A stretch of 64,000 nt of DNA. It comes from an uncultured Acidimicrobiales bacterium. GTDB lineage: Bacteria > Actinomycetota > Acidimicrobiia > Acidimicrobiales > SZUA-35. Below, in pieces: positions 15,801 to 23,909 of the stretch. Position 1 is the stretch's first letter. Every line of letters starts with the position of its first letter. A program made the position numbers and the translations under genes. Location: NCBI GenBank assembly GCA_937930695.1, contig CALHCB010000061.1:1-64000 (forward strand), in the 5' to 3' direction. The notes beneath the pieces are model-generated. The model was not told the origin of the DNA. It did not search any database and was given only the letters and a program-made list of their open reading frames with translations.

Positions 15801-16328
15801 ATGGGTTTGGAATTCGATCCGATCGAAGAGGCAGCGGGCAACTGGGAGCGGCTGGGTTGGGGCGCGACCAATGCCATGACTGCAGCGACTTCCATCACTC
15901 GAGCTCACCAGATCATCCTCGGTCGCATCAACGATGCACTCGCTCCGAGCGGCTTGACCTTCTCCCGATTCGAGGCGCTTGCCTTGCTGCGATTTGCTCG
16001 CCGGGGAGCCCTGCCACTCGGCAAGATGGGAGCCCGTTTGCAGGTTCATCCTGCCAGCGTGACCAACACCGTCGATCGTTTGGAACGCGACGGTTTGGTG
16101 CGCCGAGTTGCCCATCCGACCGATGGACGAACGACACTCGCAGAGATCACCGACGCTGGCATTGCGCTCGTTGAACAAGCCGCGGCGGCTCTCGGCGAAA
16201 TCCAATTCGGGTTGGGTGCGTTCGAGGCGACGGCCGACGCCCCAACCGGCAGGAGGCTCAGCGATGGAGATCTCACGGCGATCGACTCGAGCCTGTGGCC
16301 CCTACGCAAGCTCGCTGGTGACTTCTAG
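15801..16328 (+). CDS. MarR family transcriptional regulator
   Basis: The 175-residue protein has a winged-helix MarR domain. LTFSRFEALALLRFA and LGKMGARLQVHPASVTNTV are the helix-turn-helix region, and LERDGLVRRV...DGRTTLAEITDAG is the beta wing. It starts 68 bp from the mutase large-subunit gene in the opposite direction with a palindrome between them, so it probably represses the mutase unit and itself and may respond to an acyl-CoA or fatty acid ligand. The ligand is inference. Confidence 0.85.
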   Translation: MGLEFDPIEEAAGNWERLGWGATNAMTAATSITRAHQIILGRINDALAPSGLTFSRFEALALLRFARRGALPLGKMGARLQVHPASVTNTVDRLERDGLVRRVAHPTDGRTTLAEITDAGIALVEQAAAALGEIQFGLGAFEATADAPTGRRLSDGDLTAIDSSLWPLRKLAGDF

Positions 16329-16374
16329 CGATGCTGCTCGCGTCGGCCTCGCGACGTAGTGGTCGCCCCCAGGC

Positions 16375-17193
16375 CTAGGCGATATCGCGACGATTGAAGA
16401 TAAACGCAGCACCGAGGACTGCGGCCAATGTCCAGCCAGCGAGGATCAAACCCGCCGTGATGTAGCTGTGACTCACGATGAAGTCGACGTCGCCACCTCC
16501 GAAAATCGACCCTTCCAGGCGCTCAACATCTTCACCAGAGGCGAATGCGTTGGCGTTCTGAATCGGCAGGTAGACCGCGACCTTCGAAAGAAACGCCGTG
16601 ATGAGGTTCTCCACTACGAACCAGTAGATGACGAAGGCGACGATCGATCCCATCGAACTATTGACCATCACCGTGATGCCAAGACCGAATGCACAGAAGA
16701 GACCGGCCGCGACACCAGTCCGAAGAACGAGCTTGGCGACGTTGCCCCAGAACTCGCCGGTTGCACCGTCAACGGTGCCTGCGGCACTTGACAGGCCATA
16801 CGCCAGAGCGACGAAGAAGAGCGCAAGCAGGCCAGCGATGATCGTGGCGGACACAAGGCATGCAATCGCCCGAGCAGAAAGAAGGCGAAGCCTGCGGGGC
16901 TCCCACGTAAGAAGCTGTTCCAACATGCCAGTTTTGATGTCCGCACCCACGTAGGAGGCGCCGATCACGAACGCCATGATCGGCAACAAGACCGTGATCG
17001 GGCCGAGCATCGAGCGAGCATCGACCCCGCCACCGATGTCGTTGACAAAGTCGACCGAGTCGTCGTTGTTCGTGATCACGAAGTACGCAATCACGATCCC
17101 TGCCAGCATCAAGGCGGCAAGGATCAACGGGAAATAGCGGGTCATCCGTCGAGCCCAAAGTCGACTTCCCTCGGCGAGCAGAAGATTCATCAT
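16375..17193 (-). CDS. ABC-2 type transporter permease
   Basis: A 272-residue membrane protein with about six transmembrane segments, beginning with a short cytoplasmic end and YFPLILAALMLAGIVIAYF, then a large outer loop with DNDSVDF-like acidic residues. AFVIGASYVGADIKTGMLEQLLTWEPRRLR is split by a helix break typical of ABC-2 permeases. It overlaps the ATPase gene by 4 bp and forms an exporter with it. The substrate is not predictable. Confidence 0.85.
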   Translation of the reverse strand: MMNLLLAEGSRLWARRMTRYFPLILAALMLAGIVIAYFVITNNDDSVDFVNDIGGGVDARSMLGPITVLLPIMAFVIGASYVGADIKTGMLEQLLTWEPRRLRLLSARAIACLVSATIIAGLLALFFVALAYGLSSAAGTVDGATGEFWGNVAKLVLRTGVAAGLFCAFGLGITVMVNSSMGSIVAFVIYWFVVENLITAFLSKVAVYLPIQNANAFASGEDVERLEGSIFGGGDVDFIVSHSYITAGLILAGWTLAAVLGAAFIFNRRDIA

Positions 17194-18239
17194 GAGGGCG
17201 CTCCTGGCGAGGGTGGTGCCGGGGGAGGCGGAGCCGTCGGGACAACCCCGTCGGCCAACGCGCCTTGATCGACTGATGGCGCTGCGGTTCCAGCTGCTGG
17301 CGGGCCTGGTGGCGGCGGAGCGTTACCGGTCAGATTGAGAAACGCCTGTTCCAACGTCGCCTGCTCAGCTCGTAGGCCCGAGAGGTACATCCCTGCCTCG
17401 GCCAGATGGCGAGTGATCTCGCTGGATTGATCGACGTCGACATCGACCAGAAGCTCATTGGGCTCGGGGCGGGGTCGGGCCTCGAAGCCTGCGTTGAGGA
17501 TGACCTCCCTCGCTTTGTCTCGATCGGCGATCTGGACGATGACGTTGTCGGCTCCTGCGAATCCTCGGATGTAATCCAAGGTCCCCGTCTTGATAAGGCG
17601 ACCTCGGTCGATGATCGTGACCTCGTCGCAAACCTGTTCGATCTCCGCGAGTTGGTGGCTCGAAACGAGAATGGCCTTGCCCTGTGACGCAATGTCGCGA
17701 ATCAAGATCCGCATCTCAGCGATGCCTGCCGGATCCAGCCCGTTTGCCGGCTCGTCGAGGATCAGAAGATCCGGATTCTTGAGTAGTGCCCCGGCGATCG
17801 CGAGGCGTTGCTTCATACCCAACGAGTAGGACTCGAAACTGTCCTTGTCTCGATCAGCAAGCTGCACGATCTCGAGCACACGATCGATCTCCGACTTTGG
17901 GATCCCTGCCATCTTCGCCAGCAAGCTGAGGTTCTTGCGGGCGCTGAAGTGAGGGAACATCTTTGGGTTCTCGACAATTGCCCCGACGCGCCCGCTCACT
18001 TTGTGGAATGACTCTGTCGAGTTCTCGCCGAACACCTGCGCCACACCAGACGATGGACGGATGAGGCCGAGCAAGCAACGAATCGTCGTGGTCTTGCCTG
18101 ACCCGTTCGGTCCCAGGAACCCGTGCACGGTGCCGGCTCTGCCAAGCGTGAGATCGAGCCCCTCGACTGCAACCACGTCATCGCCCCGTCGACGGGAGTA
18201 GACCTTCCTCAGACCCTGAGTTTCGATGATTGCTGCCAC
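17190..18239 (-). CDS. ABC transporter ATP-binding protein with Pro-rich tail
   Basis: The first 220 residues are an ABC ATPase: Walker A GPNGSGKTTT, Q-loop near IVENPKMFPHFS, signature YSLGMKQRL, Walker B LLILDEPANGLDP and the switch histidine in SSHQL. A DUF4162-like C-terminal domain follows. The last 45 residues or so are unusually rich in proline and alanine (runs such as PPPPGPP and PPPPAPPSPG), which is not part of the family and may be a disordered linker. It pairs with the permease downstream and is divergent from the amidohydrolase gene by 52 bp. Confidence 0.88.
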   Translation of the reverse strand: MAAIIETQGLRKVYSRRRGDDVVAVEGLDLTLGRAGTVHGFLGPNGSGKTTTIRCLLGLIRPSSGVAQVFGENSTESFHKVSGRVGAIVENPKMFPHFSARKNLSLLAKMAGIPKSEIDRVLEIVQLADRDKDSFESYSLGMKQRLAIAGALLKNPDLLILDEPANGLDPAGIAEMRILIRDIASQGKAILVSSHQLAEIEQVCDEVTIIDRGRLIKTGTLDYIRGFAGADNVIVQIADRDKAREVILNAGFEARPRPEPNELLVDVDVDQSSEITRHLAEAGMYLSGLRAEQATLEQAFLNLTGNAPPPPGPPAAGTAAPSVDQGALADGVVPTAPPPPAPPSPGAPS

Positions 18240-18291
18240 GTCAGGACCGTAGTGCCTTGCCGATCATCCCCGCAGCCATCAGACTTCGAGC

Positions 18292-20025
18292 ATGTATGAC
18301 CTCGTGGTGAGAAACGGAACGGTCTATGACGGGCAGGGTGGTGCGCCGTTCTCTGGTGATGTCGCCGTCACCGGCGACCGAGTGGCGGCTGTCGGTGTGA
18401 TTGATGAGGCTCTCGTCGGCCCGGATACCGAGATCGTTGACGCGGCGGGACGAATCGTGACCCCTGGTTTCGTCGACATCCATACGCACTACGACGGACA
18501 GGTCACGTGGGATCCGTACATCCAGCCGTCGACGTTCCACGGAGTCACCACCATCGTCACGGGCAACTGTGGCGTCGGGTTCGCTCCGTGTCGACCGGAC
18601 CAGCGTGACTGGCTCATTGGCTTGATGGAGGGCGTTGAAGATATTCCTGGAACCGCCCTGCACGAAGGAATTCAATGGGACTGGGAGAGCTTTCCCGAGT
18701 ATCTCGATGCCCTCGAACGACGTGATTTGGCCATCGACGTGGGCACGCAGGTTCCCCACGGCGCCGTCCGGGCGTATGTGATGGGCGATCGCGGCCCGGC
18801 TCACGAACCAGCGACGCCTGGTGAGATCACCGAGATGGCAGCCATCGTGCAAGAAGCAGTGGAAGCCGGAGCCCTCGGCTTCTCCACATCGAGAACCGAG
18901 AAGCACAAGGACGTCGACGGTGTCCTTACGCCATCGATCACCGCTGACGAGGACGAGTTGGTTGGGTTGGCTGGCGCCCTGCGGTCCGCGGGGACCGGCG
19001 TTCTGCAGGGGATCTCCGACTTCTACGACTTCGACTCCGAGTTCGCTCTGTTCCGAGCGATGGCCGTGGCCTCGGGCCGTCCAACGTCGATCACCGTGGA
19101 GCAACAAGACGCTCGACCCGACTGGTGGTTGCAGCTTCTGAACGGCATCACCGAGGCCCAGGACGATGGCATCGACATGCGGGGACAGGTTCCGCCGCGG
19201 GCAACAGGTGTGTTGATGGGTTTGACCACGACGTTCAACCCGTTCAGCTTCCATCCGAGCTACAAGGCGATTCATCACCTCCCACTCGAAGAGAAGGTTG
19301 CCGAGCTCAAAAAGCCCGAGATCCGAGCAGCCCTCCTCGCAGAGACGTGCGCCGTCGAGGGACTGGCCGCGGAGATCGTGACCAGCTTCCACAAGATGTT
19401 CCGGCTGGGAAATCCTGCCAACTACGAACCGGCTCCTGAAGATTCCTTCGCTGGACTCGGCGACGCCGACGGTAGACGGCCCGAGGAGATCGCCCTCGAT
19501 GTCCTGGTCGAGAACGATGGAAAGGCACTGATCTACCACCCCTTGTTCAACTACCTTCCGGGCAACCTCGACTACGTCGAGCAGATGATTCACCACCCCC
19601 ACACCGTCATGGGACTCGGCGACGGGGGAGCGCATTGCGGTGTGATCTCTGACGCAAGCTTCCCCACGACGTTGCTCCAACATTGGGGTCGCGATCGCAC
19701 GAGGGGACCTCGTATTCCTCTCGAGGAACTCGTCGCAAAACAGACCATGAAGACTGCTGCGCTCGTTGGTCTCGACGACCGTGGCGTACTAGCGGCTGGC
19801 TACAAGGCCGACATCAACGTCATCGACTTCGAGAATCTGGCACCACTGGAGCCCGAGGTCGCCTATGACCTTCCTGCTGGAGGAAGACGCCTCGTACAGC
19901 GAGCAACCGGGTACGAGGTCACGATCGTGTCGGGGCAGATCGCTTTTCGCGACGGCGAGCCGACGGGCTTACTGAACGGTCGCCTGATCCGTGGGGTTCA
20001 GTCTGCGCCGGCGGCGTCGAGCTGA
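18292..20025 (+). CDS. amidohydrolase, N-acyl-D-amino-acid deacylase (D-aminoacylase) family
   Basis: The 577-residue protein is a metal-dependent hydrolase of the D-aminoacylase/dihydroorotase-like type. VTPGFVDIHTHYDGQVTWDP holds the HxH metal pair with the shared region after it, GNCGVGFAPCRP carries the cysteine that binds metal in D-aminoacylases, and GLGDGGAHCGVISDAS holds the late aspartate. Small N- and C-terminal beta domains flank the barrel. It would release a D-amino acid or a related amine from an N-acyl compound. Its last 107 bp overlap the convergent MFS gene. Confidence 0.85.
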   Translation: MYDLVVRNGTVYDGQGGAPFSGDVAVTGDRVAAVGVIDEALVGPDTEIVDAAGRIVTPGFVDIHTHYDGQVTWDPYIQPSTFHGVTTIVTGNCGVGFAPCRPDQRDWLIGLMEGVEDIPGTALHEGIQWDWESFPEYLDALERRDLAIDVGTQVPHGAVRAYVMGDRGPAHEPATPGEITEMAAIVQEAVEAGALGFSTSRTEKHKDVDGVLTPSITADEDELVGLAGALRSAGTGVLQGISDFYDFDSEFALFRAMAVASGRPTSITVEQQDARPDWWLQLLNGITEAQDDGIDMRGQVPPRATGVLMGLTTTFNPFSFHPSYKAIHHLPLEEKVAELKKPEIRAALLAETCAVEGLAAEIVTSFHKMFRLGNPANYEPAPEDSFAGLGDADGRRPEEIALDVLVENDGKALIYHPLFNYLPGNLDYVEQMIHHPHTVMGLGDGGAHCGVISDASFPTTLLQHWGRDRTRGPRIPLEELVAKQTMKTAALVGLDDRGVLAAGYKADINVIDFENLAPLEPEVAYDLPAGGRRLVQRATGYEVTIVSGQIAFRDGEPTGLLNGRLIRGVQSAPAASS

Positions 20026-21430
20026 CGATCGCCGCGCCGGCCAACAATCCGATGACGGCAACCCCGAGTCCGACCAAGTAGGTCGCAGCGAAGCGGGCGC
20101 CACTGGCACTGTCGCCAACGAGCACGTTCATCGTTTGGATTCCCGCGAGAATTCCGATGAACGTCACCTGTTGGTTCATGCCGTTGGCAATTCCAATATC
20201 GGACTCATCGACGGAATTCACCGCCAACGCAGCAATCGATGGCTGAGAGATCCCCGACGCGAGGCCAGAAAGCACGAGACCGGCCACAATCAACCCGATG
20301 CCGATCCCGTTGGTGAGCTGAGCCGACACTGCAAACACGGCCATCGATGCGATCATCAGTCCGCCGCCCAAAAGGACCGGCGTCCGGAGTCCGATTCGTG
20401 CTGGCAAGGCGCCACCCAACGGTGAGGCGAGGCTGAACGCTGCCGGCCGAGGGATCATGAGCAAAGCAATCGCTCCCACCGTCCATCCATATCGCTCGGT
20501 GAGCAGCGCCGGTGTAATGATGAAACCGCCCATATACGCAAACTGGACTGCTGCTCCCGAAATCATGGGCAAGGAGAAGTTTCGACGTCCGAAATACTCG
20601 AGCCGAAGCATAGGGAACGTCGTTCGTCGCTCGACGGTGATGAACGCAGTGATTCCAACAACAAAGAGGGCAAAGAAGAGCCAAACCAGCCGGTCTCCCG
20701 GGATGGCTCCTGCGCCGCTGTCTCGAACCAGGGTGGTGATCCTCGTGATGGTGAGGAGGCCGCAGAGCACGCCAAAGGCCAGCGTTGCGGCTCCGGCGAG
20801 ATCCAGCGGGCGTCCTTGTTGGCGAGGCATTGGTCGAAGCAGTCGAACGCCGACGAGGAAGGCCATGAAGTTGAAGGCCGCGAATCCGAAGAAGATCACG
20901 CGCCAGCCCACGACCTGGATGAGGGGGCCACCAACAACGAGACCGATTGTCGGGGCACCGGTCATCGCAAACTGGAACCAACCAATGGCCGTCGCCCGGC
21001 GTTCGATGCCATAGGCATGCATCATCAGCGCCATGGCGTTGGGGTTCACCCCCGCAGCAAACAGGCCGAACATCACTCGGAAGGCAATGAGTGACTCTGC
21101 GTTCCATGCGAAGCCACAGAGCAGTGTGGCGAGCGCCCCTCCCGCAAGACCACCGAGAAAGACCTTTCGGTGCCCGTGCACGTCGCCGAGCGTTCCAGCG
21201 AGCGGAGTGGCCACCGCCATTGCCAGCATCAACCCGGTGATCGCCCAGGTCATCGTTGAACGAGACGATCCCAGTTCCTCGCCGATGTCGCCCAGGGCGA
21301 CTGTCACCAGAGTCATGAGCGAGCCAAACGCCGTCACGGCAAGCATGACAATGCCCAAGAGCGTGCGTTGATACGGACGGTCGTTCGCGAAATCGACGGG
21401 AGGTGCCGTCGTGCCGGGAGGTGCGGTCAC
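19919..21430 (-). CDS. MFS drug/metabolite exporter (DHA2-like)
   Basis: A 503-residue protein with about 14 hydrophobic segments, the arrangement of the EmrB/QacA group. LGDVHGHRKVFLGG is the loop 2-3 motif (D..GR/HRK), and MTGAPTIGLVVGGPLI fits motif C of antiporters. The soluble C-terminal tail is rich in Arg, Ser and Pro and is encoded opposite the end of the amidohydrolase gene. The GTG start at 21430 directly follows the stop of the SDR gene, so the two are likely co-transcribed. Confidence 0.8.
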   Translation of the reverse strand: MTAPPGTTAPPVDFANDRPYQRTLLGIVMLAVTAFGSLMTLVTVALGDIGEELGSSRSTMTWAITGLMLAMAVATPLAGTLGDVHGHRKVFLGGLAGGALATLLCGFAWNAESLIAFRVMFGLFAAGVNPNAMALMMHAYGIERRATAIGWFQFAMTGAPTIGLVVGGPLIQVVGWRVIFFGFAAFNFMAFLVGVRLLRPMPRQQGRPLDLAGAATLAFGVLCGLLTITRITTLVRDSGAGAIPGDRLVWLFFALFVVGITAFITVERRTTFPMLRLEYFGRRNFSLPMISGAAVQFAYMGGFIITPALLTERYGWTVGAIALLMIPRPAAFSLASPLGGALPARIGLRTPVLLGGGLMIASMAVFAVSAQLTNGIGIGLIVAGLVLSGLASGISQPSIAALAVNSVDESDIGIANGMNQQVTFIGILAGIQTMNVLVGDSASGARFAATYLVGLGVAVIGLLAGAAIVSSTPPAQTEPHGSGDRSVSPSARRREKRSAPTRS

Positions 21431-22285
21431 TCAGAAACTGCCAGTGAGGTGGGCCGCGCCCGTGCCGAGATCAACGTTGAGATTGACTCCATTGATGTAG
21501 CTCGACGCTCCGTTGTCGGCCAGAAACAGCAGTGGTGGAGCCATCTCGGCAGGATCCGCCATTCGACCAACCACAGCGACAGCACGATCCAAGACTGCAT
21601 CGCCGACACCACGACGGAAATCCTCGACGATGGCTGTGTTGGTAACTCCGGGGCAGATGCTGTTCATACGAACGCCCAATTGAAGCGTCTCGAGCGACCG
21701 TTGCAGCGTGTAGAACTGCACAACTTCCTTCGAAAAGGAATAGCCGTCGCCAACAAACTCGGGATGATTCTGGATCCAGTCCAACGCAGGGCCGAATCCT
21801 TCGTCGGGCGTGCCGCAGCCGATCAGTTCCTGGATGGCCTCGACCCGGTCTGGCCAATTGCGACCAGCGGTGGATGCGACGTGCACAACAGCAGCACCGG
21901 GTGGCATATCTGACAGCAACCGTTCGGTCAGATGTCGGAGCCCAAGCCAGTTGATACGCATGACCGCCTCAGCATCGAATCGACCACCATTCGGAACTCC
22001 GGCGCAGTTGAGGAGAACGTCCACGGGACGGTCCAGCCCCTCGACGAACGCATCGATGGCGTTCTCATCTCCGAGATCGCACGTAAAGGCCTGGACTTCT
22101 GCAGCACCCTGGACATGGGCAGCCCCGACGGGACCGTCAATCGGCACAACAGCGATCGGGGCGACATCAACTGCAGACACCGACGCACCATGTTCGAGAA
22201 GCAAACGCAGCGTGGCTGCACCCATTCCTGAGGCTGCGCCCGTCAACACCACGTGGCGATTTGTGAAGTTCAGGAGCTCGGACAA
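21431..22285 (-). CDS. short-chain dehydrogenase/reductase
   Basis: The protein has the SDR nucleotide motif TGAASGMG, the NAG motif as LLNCAGVPNGG, the catalytic serine in HVASTAG, and the Tyr-x-x-x-Lys as YSFSK. The cofactor may be NAD(H), since an aspartate (VDVA) follows strand 2. The start is uncertain: I choose a TTG at 22285 because the next in-frame ATG at 22375 would overlap the divergent amidase start by 6 bp. It ends exactly where the MFS gene begins. Confidence 0.75.
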   Translation of the reverse strand: MSELLNFTNRHVVLTGAASGMGAATLRLLLEHGASVSAVDVAPIAVVPIDGPVGAAHVQGAAEVQAFTCDLGDENAIDAFVEGLDRPVDVLLNCAGVPNGGRFDAEAVMRINWLGLRHLTERLLSDMPPGAAVVHVASTAGRNWPDRVEAIQELIGCGTPDEGFGPALDWIQNHPEFVGDGYSFSKEVVQFYTLQRSLETLQLGVRMNSICPGVTNTAIVEDFRRGVGDAVLDRAVAVVGRMADPAEMAPPLLFLADNGASSYINGVNLNVDLGTGAAHLTGSF

Positions 22286-22369
22286 TGCACACTCATTCTG
22301 CTGCGATGACGGGAGAGTGCTCAATCGCGAGCCTTCTACGACAGACCAGTGTGTCACTAGGATCGCTTC

Positions 22370-23827
22370 GTGCACGCATCGGATCTGACCGCTATTGAGG
22401 CTCGAGAACTTCTCCGGAATGGCCAGCTCTCTTCTGTTGAGCTTGTAGAGGCGTGCGAGGTGCGGATCGATCAGGTCGATCCGTCCCTCAACGCCATGGT
22501 CACGCGCTCGACCGACCGAGCGCTCGTCGAGGCTGCGGCGGCTGACGTCGCGCAGGCCAATGGCATCCCTGGCGGACCGCTACGGGGGCTCCCGGTCGCA
22601 ATCAAAGATCTCCAACCAACCGAAGGTGTGCGCACCACATTTGGCAGCAAGGATTTCGCGAACAACGTCCCGGACCAGGATTGTGGGATCGTGGCTCGCG
22701 TTCGTGCGGCGGGTGGAATCGTTACAGGAAAGACCAACATCCCGGAGTTCAGCATCGGGGCGAACACCGTGAACCCGCTGTTCGGAGGCACGGGCAATCC
22801 GTTCGATCCAGACCTTACGTGCGGCGGATCCTCAGGAGGCTCAGCAGTGGCGGTGGCAACCGGCATGGCCCCACTCGCCACTGGGTCAGATCACGGCGGG
22901 AGTTTGCGAATTCCTGCTTGTTACTGCGGCGTGGTTGGCCATCGCGCCACGCCGGGCATCGTTCCCAACGAAGAACGCTCGATGACTCAGAACTTCTACA
23001 GCGTGCAGGGTCCCGTCGCCCGCAATGTGCGAGACACCGCGTTGTTGCTGTCTGTCGTCGCCAGCCGAACGTTGCTTCCTGCGGGTCCAAACCGCGACGC
23101 GATGATGTTCCCATTCGATTCGACCGTCTTCGAGTCGCTCGAATCCATCGATCTCAACGAGGTGACCATCGGCGTCTCAACTGACCTCGGCGGTGTTCTC
23201 GTCTCGAAGACAATTCGGGAGAGTTTCGAACACAGGCTGGGTCGGTTAGAAGCGCTTGGGCTTCGACTTGTCGAGGTTCCGGTCGATCTCACTCGCGCCC
23301 CCGATGTCGACTGGCGACTGCGAAGCGATGTGTTCGTGACGCAGTGGCACGATCAGGCCAGCGGTTGGAGTCCAGACTTCAACCCCAACATCCAACAGTC
23401 CTACGCCGCTGCCCTCGACATGCAGATGGAGGACATTGCGGTCGCCCGGAAGGTGCAAGCCGAGCTCCTCGATCAATTCCAACGGCATTTCGAGGGACCA
23501 GGCCGAACAGGCGTCGACGTGCTCCTCTGTCCGGGCGTGAGCATTCCTCCATTTCCGTGGATTCAGCGCAACCCCGAGCAGATCGATGGCAAGCCCGTCG
23601 AGAACTACATGGCGTGGCTTGCGCTCACTGCATCCTTGACGGTCGTGGGCCATCCGGTCACCGCAATTCCGTGTGGGCGAGACAGCACCGGTATGCCGTT
23701 CGGTCTTCAGATCGTCGGCCCGATGTACGGCGACCACCGCTCCCTGAGTATCGCCGCTGCCCTCGAGGATCTCTTCGAAACCCAGGACGATCTGGCTCGA
23801 CCGGTTCCCATCCTGCCCCCGAGGTAG
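22370..23827 (+). CDS. amidase signature family enzyme
   Basis: The 485-residue protein has a complete amidase signature: lysine in GLPVAIKDL, serine loop CGGSSGGSAVAVATG and nucleophile loop TGSDHGGSLRIPACYCG. The N-terminus SDLTAIEARELLRNGQLSSVELV and the C-terminus SLTVVGHPVTAIPCG are as in GatA-like amidases, but the lack of GatB/GatC neighbours and the different C-terminus argue against a role in tRNA amidation. It is probably a catabolic amidase. GTG start at 22370; the downstream ligase gene follows after 82 bp. Confidence 0.85.
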   Translation: MHASDLTAIEARELLRNGQLSSVELVEACEVRIDQVDPSLNAMVTRSTDRALVEAAAADVAQANGIPGGPLRGLPVAIKDLQPTEGVRTTFGSKDFANNVPDQDCGIVARVRAAGGIVTGKTNIPEFSIGANTVNPLFGGTGNPFDPDLTCGGSSGGSAVAVATGMAPLATGSDHGGSLRIPACYCGVVGHRATPGIVPNEERSMTQNFYSVQGPVARNVRDTALLLSVVASRTLLPAGPNRDAMMFPFDSTVFESLESIDLNEVTIGVSTDLGGVLVSKTIRESFEHRLGRLEALGLRLVEVPVDLTRAPDVDWRLRSDVFVTQWHDQASGWSPDFNPNIQQSYAAALDMQMEDIAVARKVQAELLDQFQRHFEGPGRTGVDVLLCPGVSIPPFPWIQRNPEQIDGKPVENYMAWLALTASLTVVGHPVTAIPCGRDSTGMPFGLQIVGPMYGDHRSLSIAAALEDLFETQDDLARPVPILPPR

Positions 23828-23909
23828 ATCGAAACGGCCGGTCGGCGCAATCTGCATTCGAACAGGCGGTCGAACTAGGTTCGAAGCACGAAGATTTCGG
23901 GGGACACAC

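Noticed and set aside
22370-23827. Amidase as GatA subunit of Glu-tRNA amidotransferase
   Set aside because: No gatB or gatC next to it, and the neighbouring ligase and SDR genes suggest catabolism; a GlnRS is encoded in the window.
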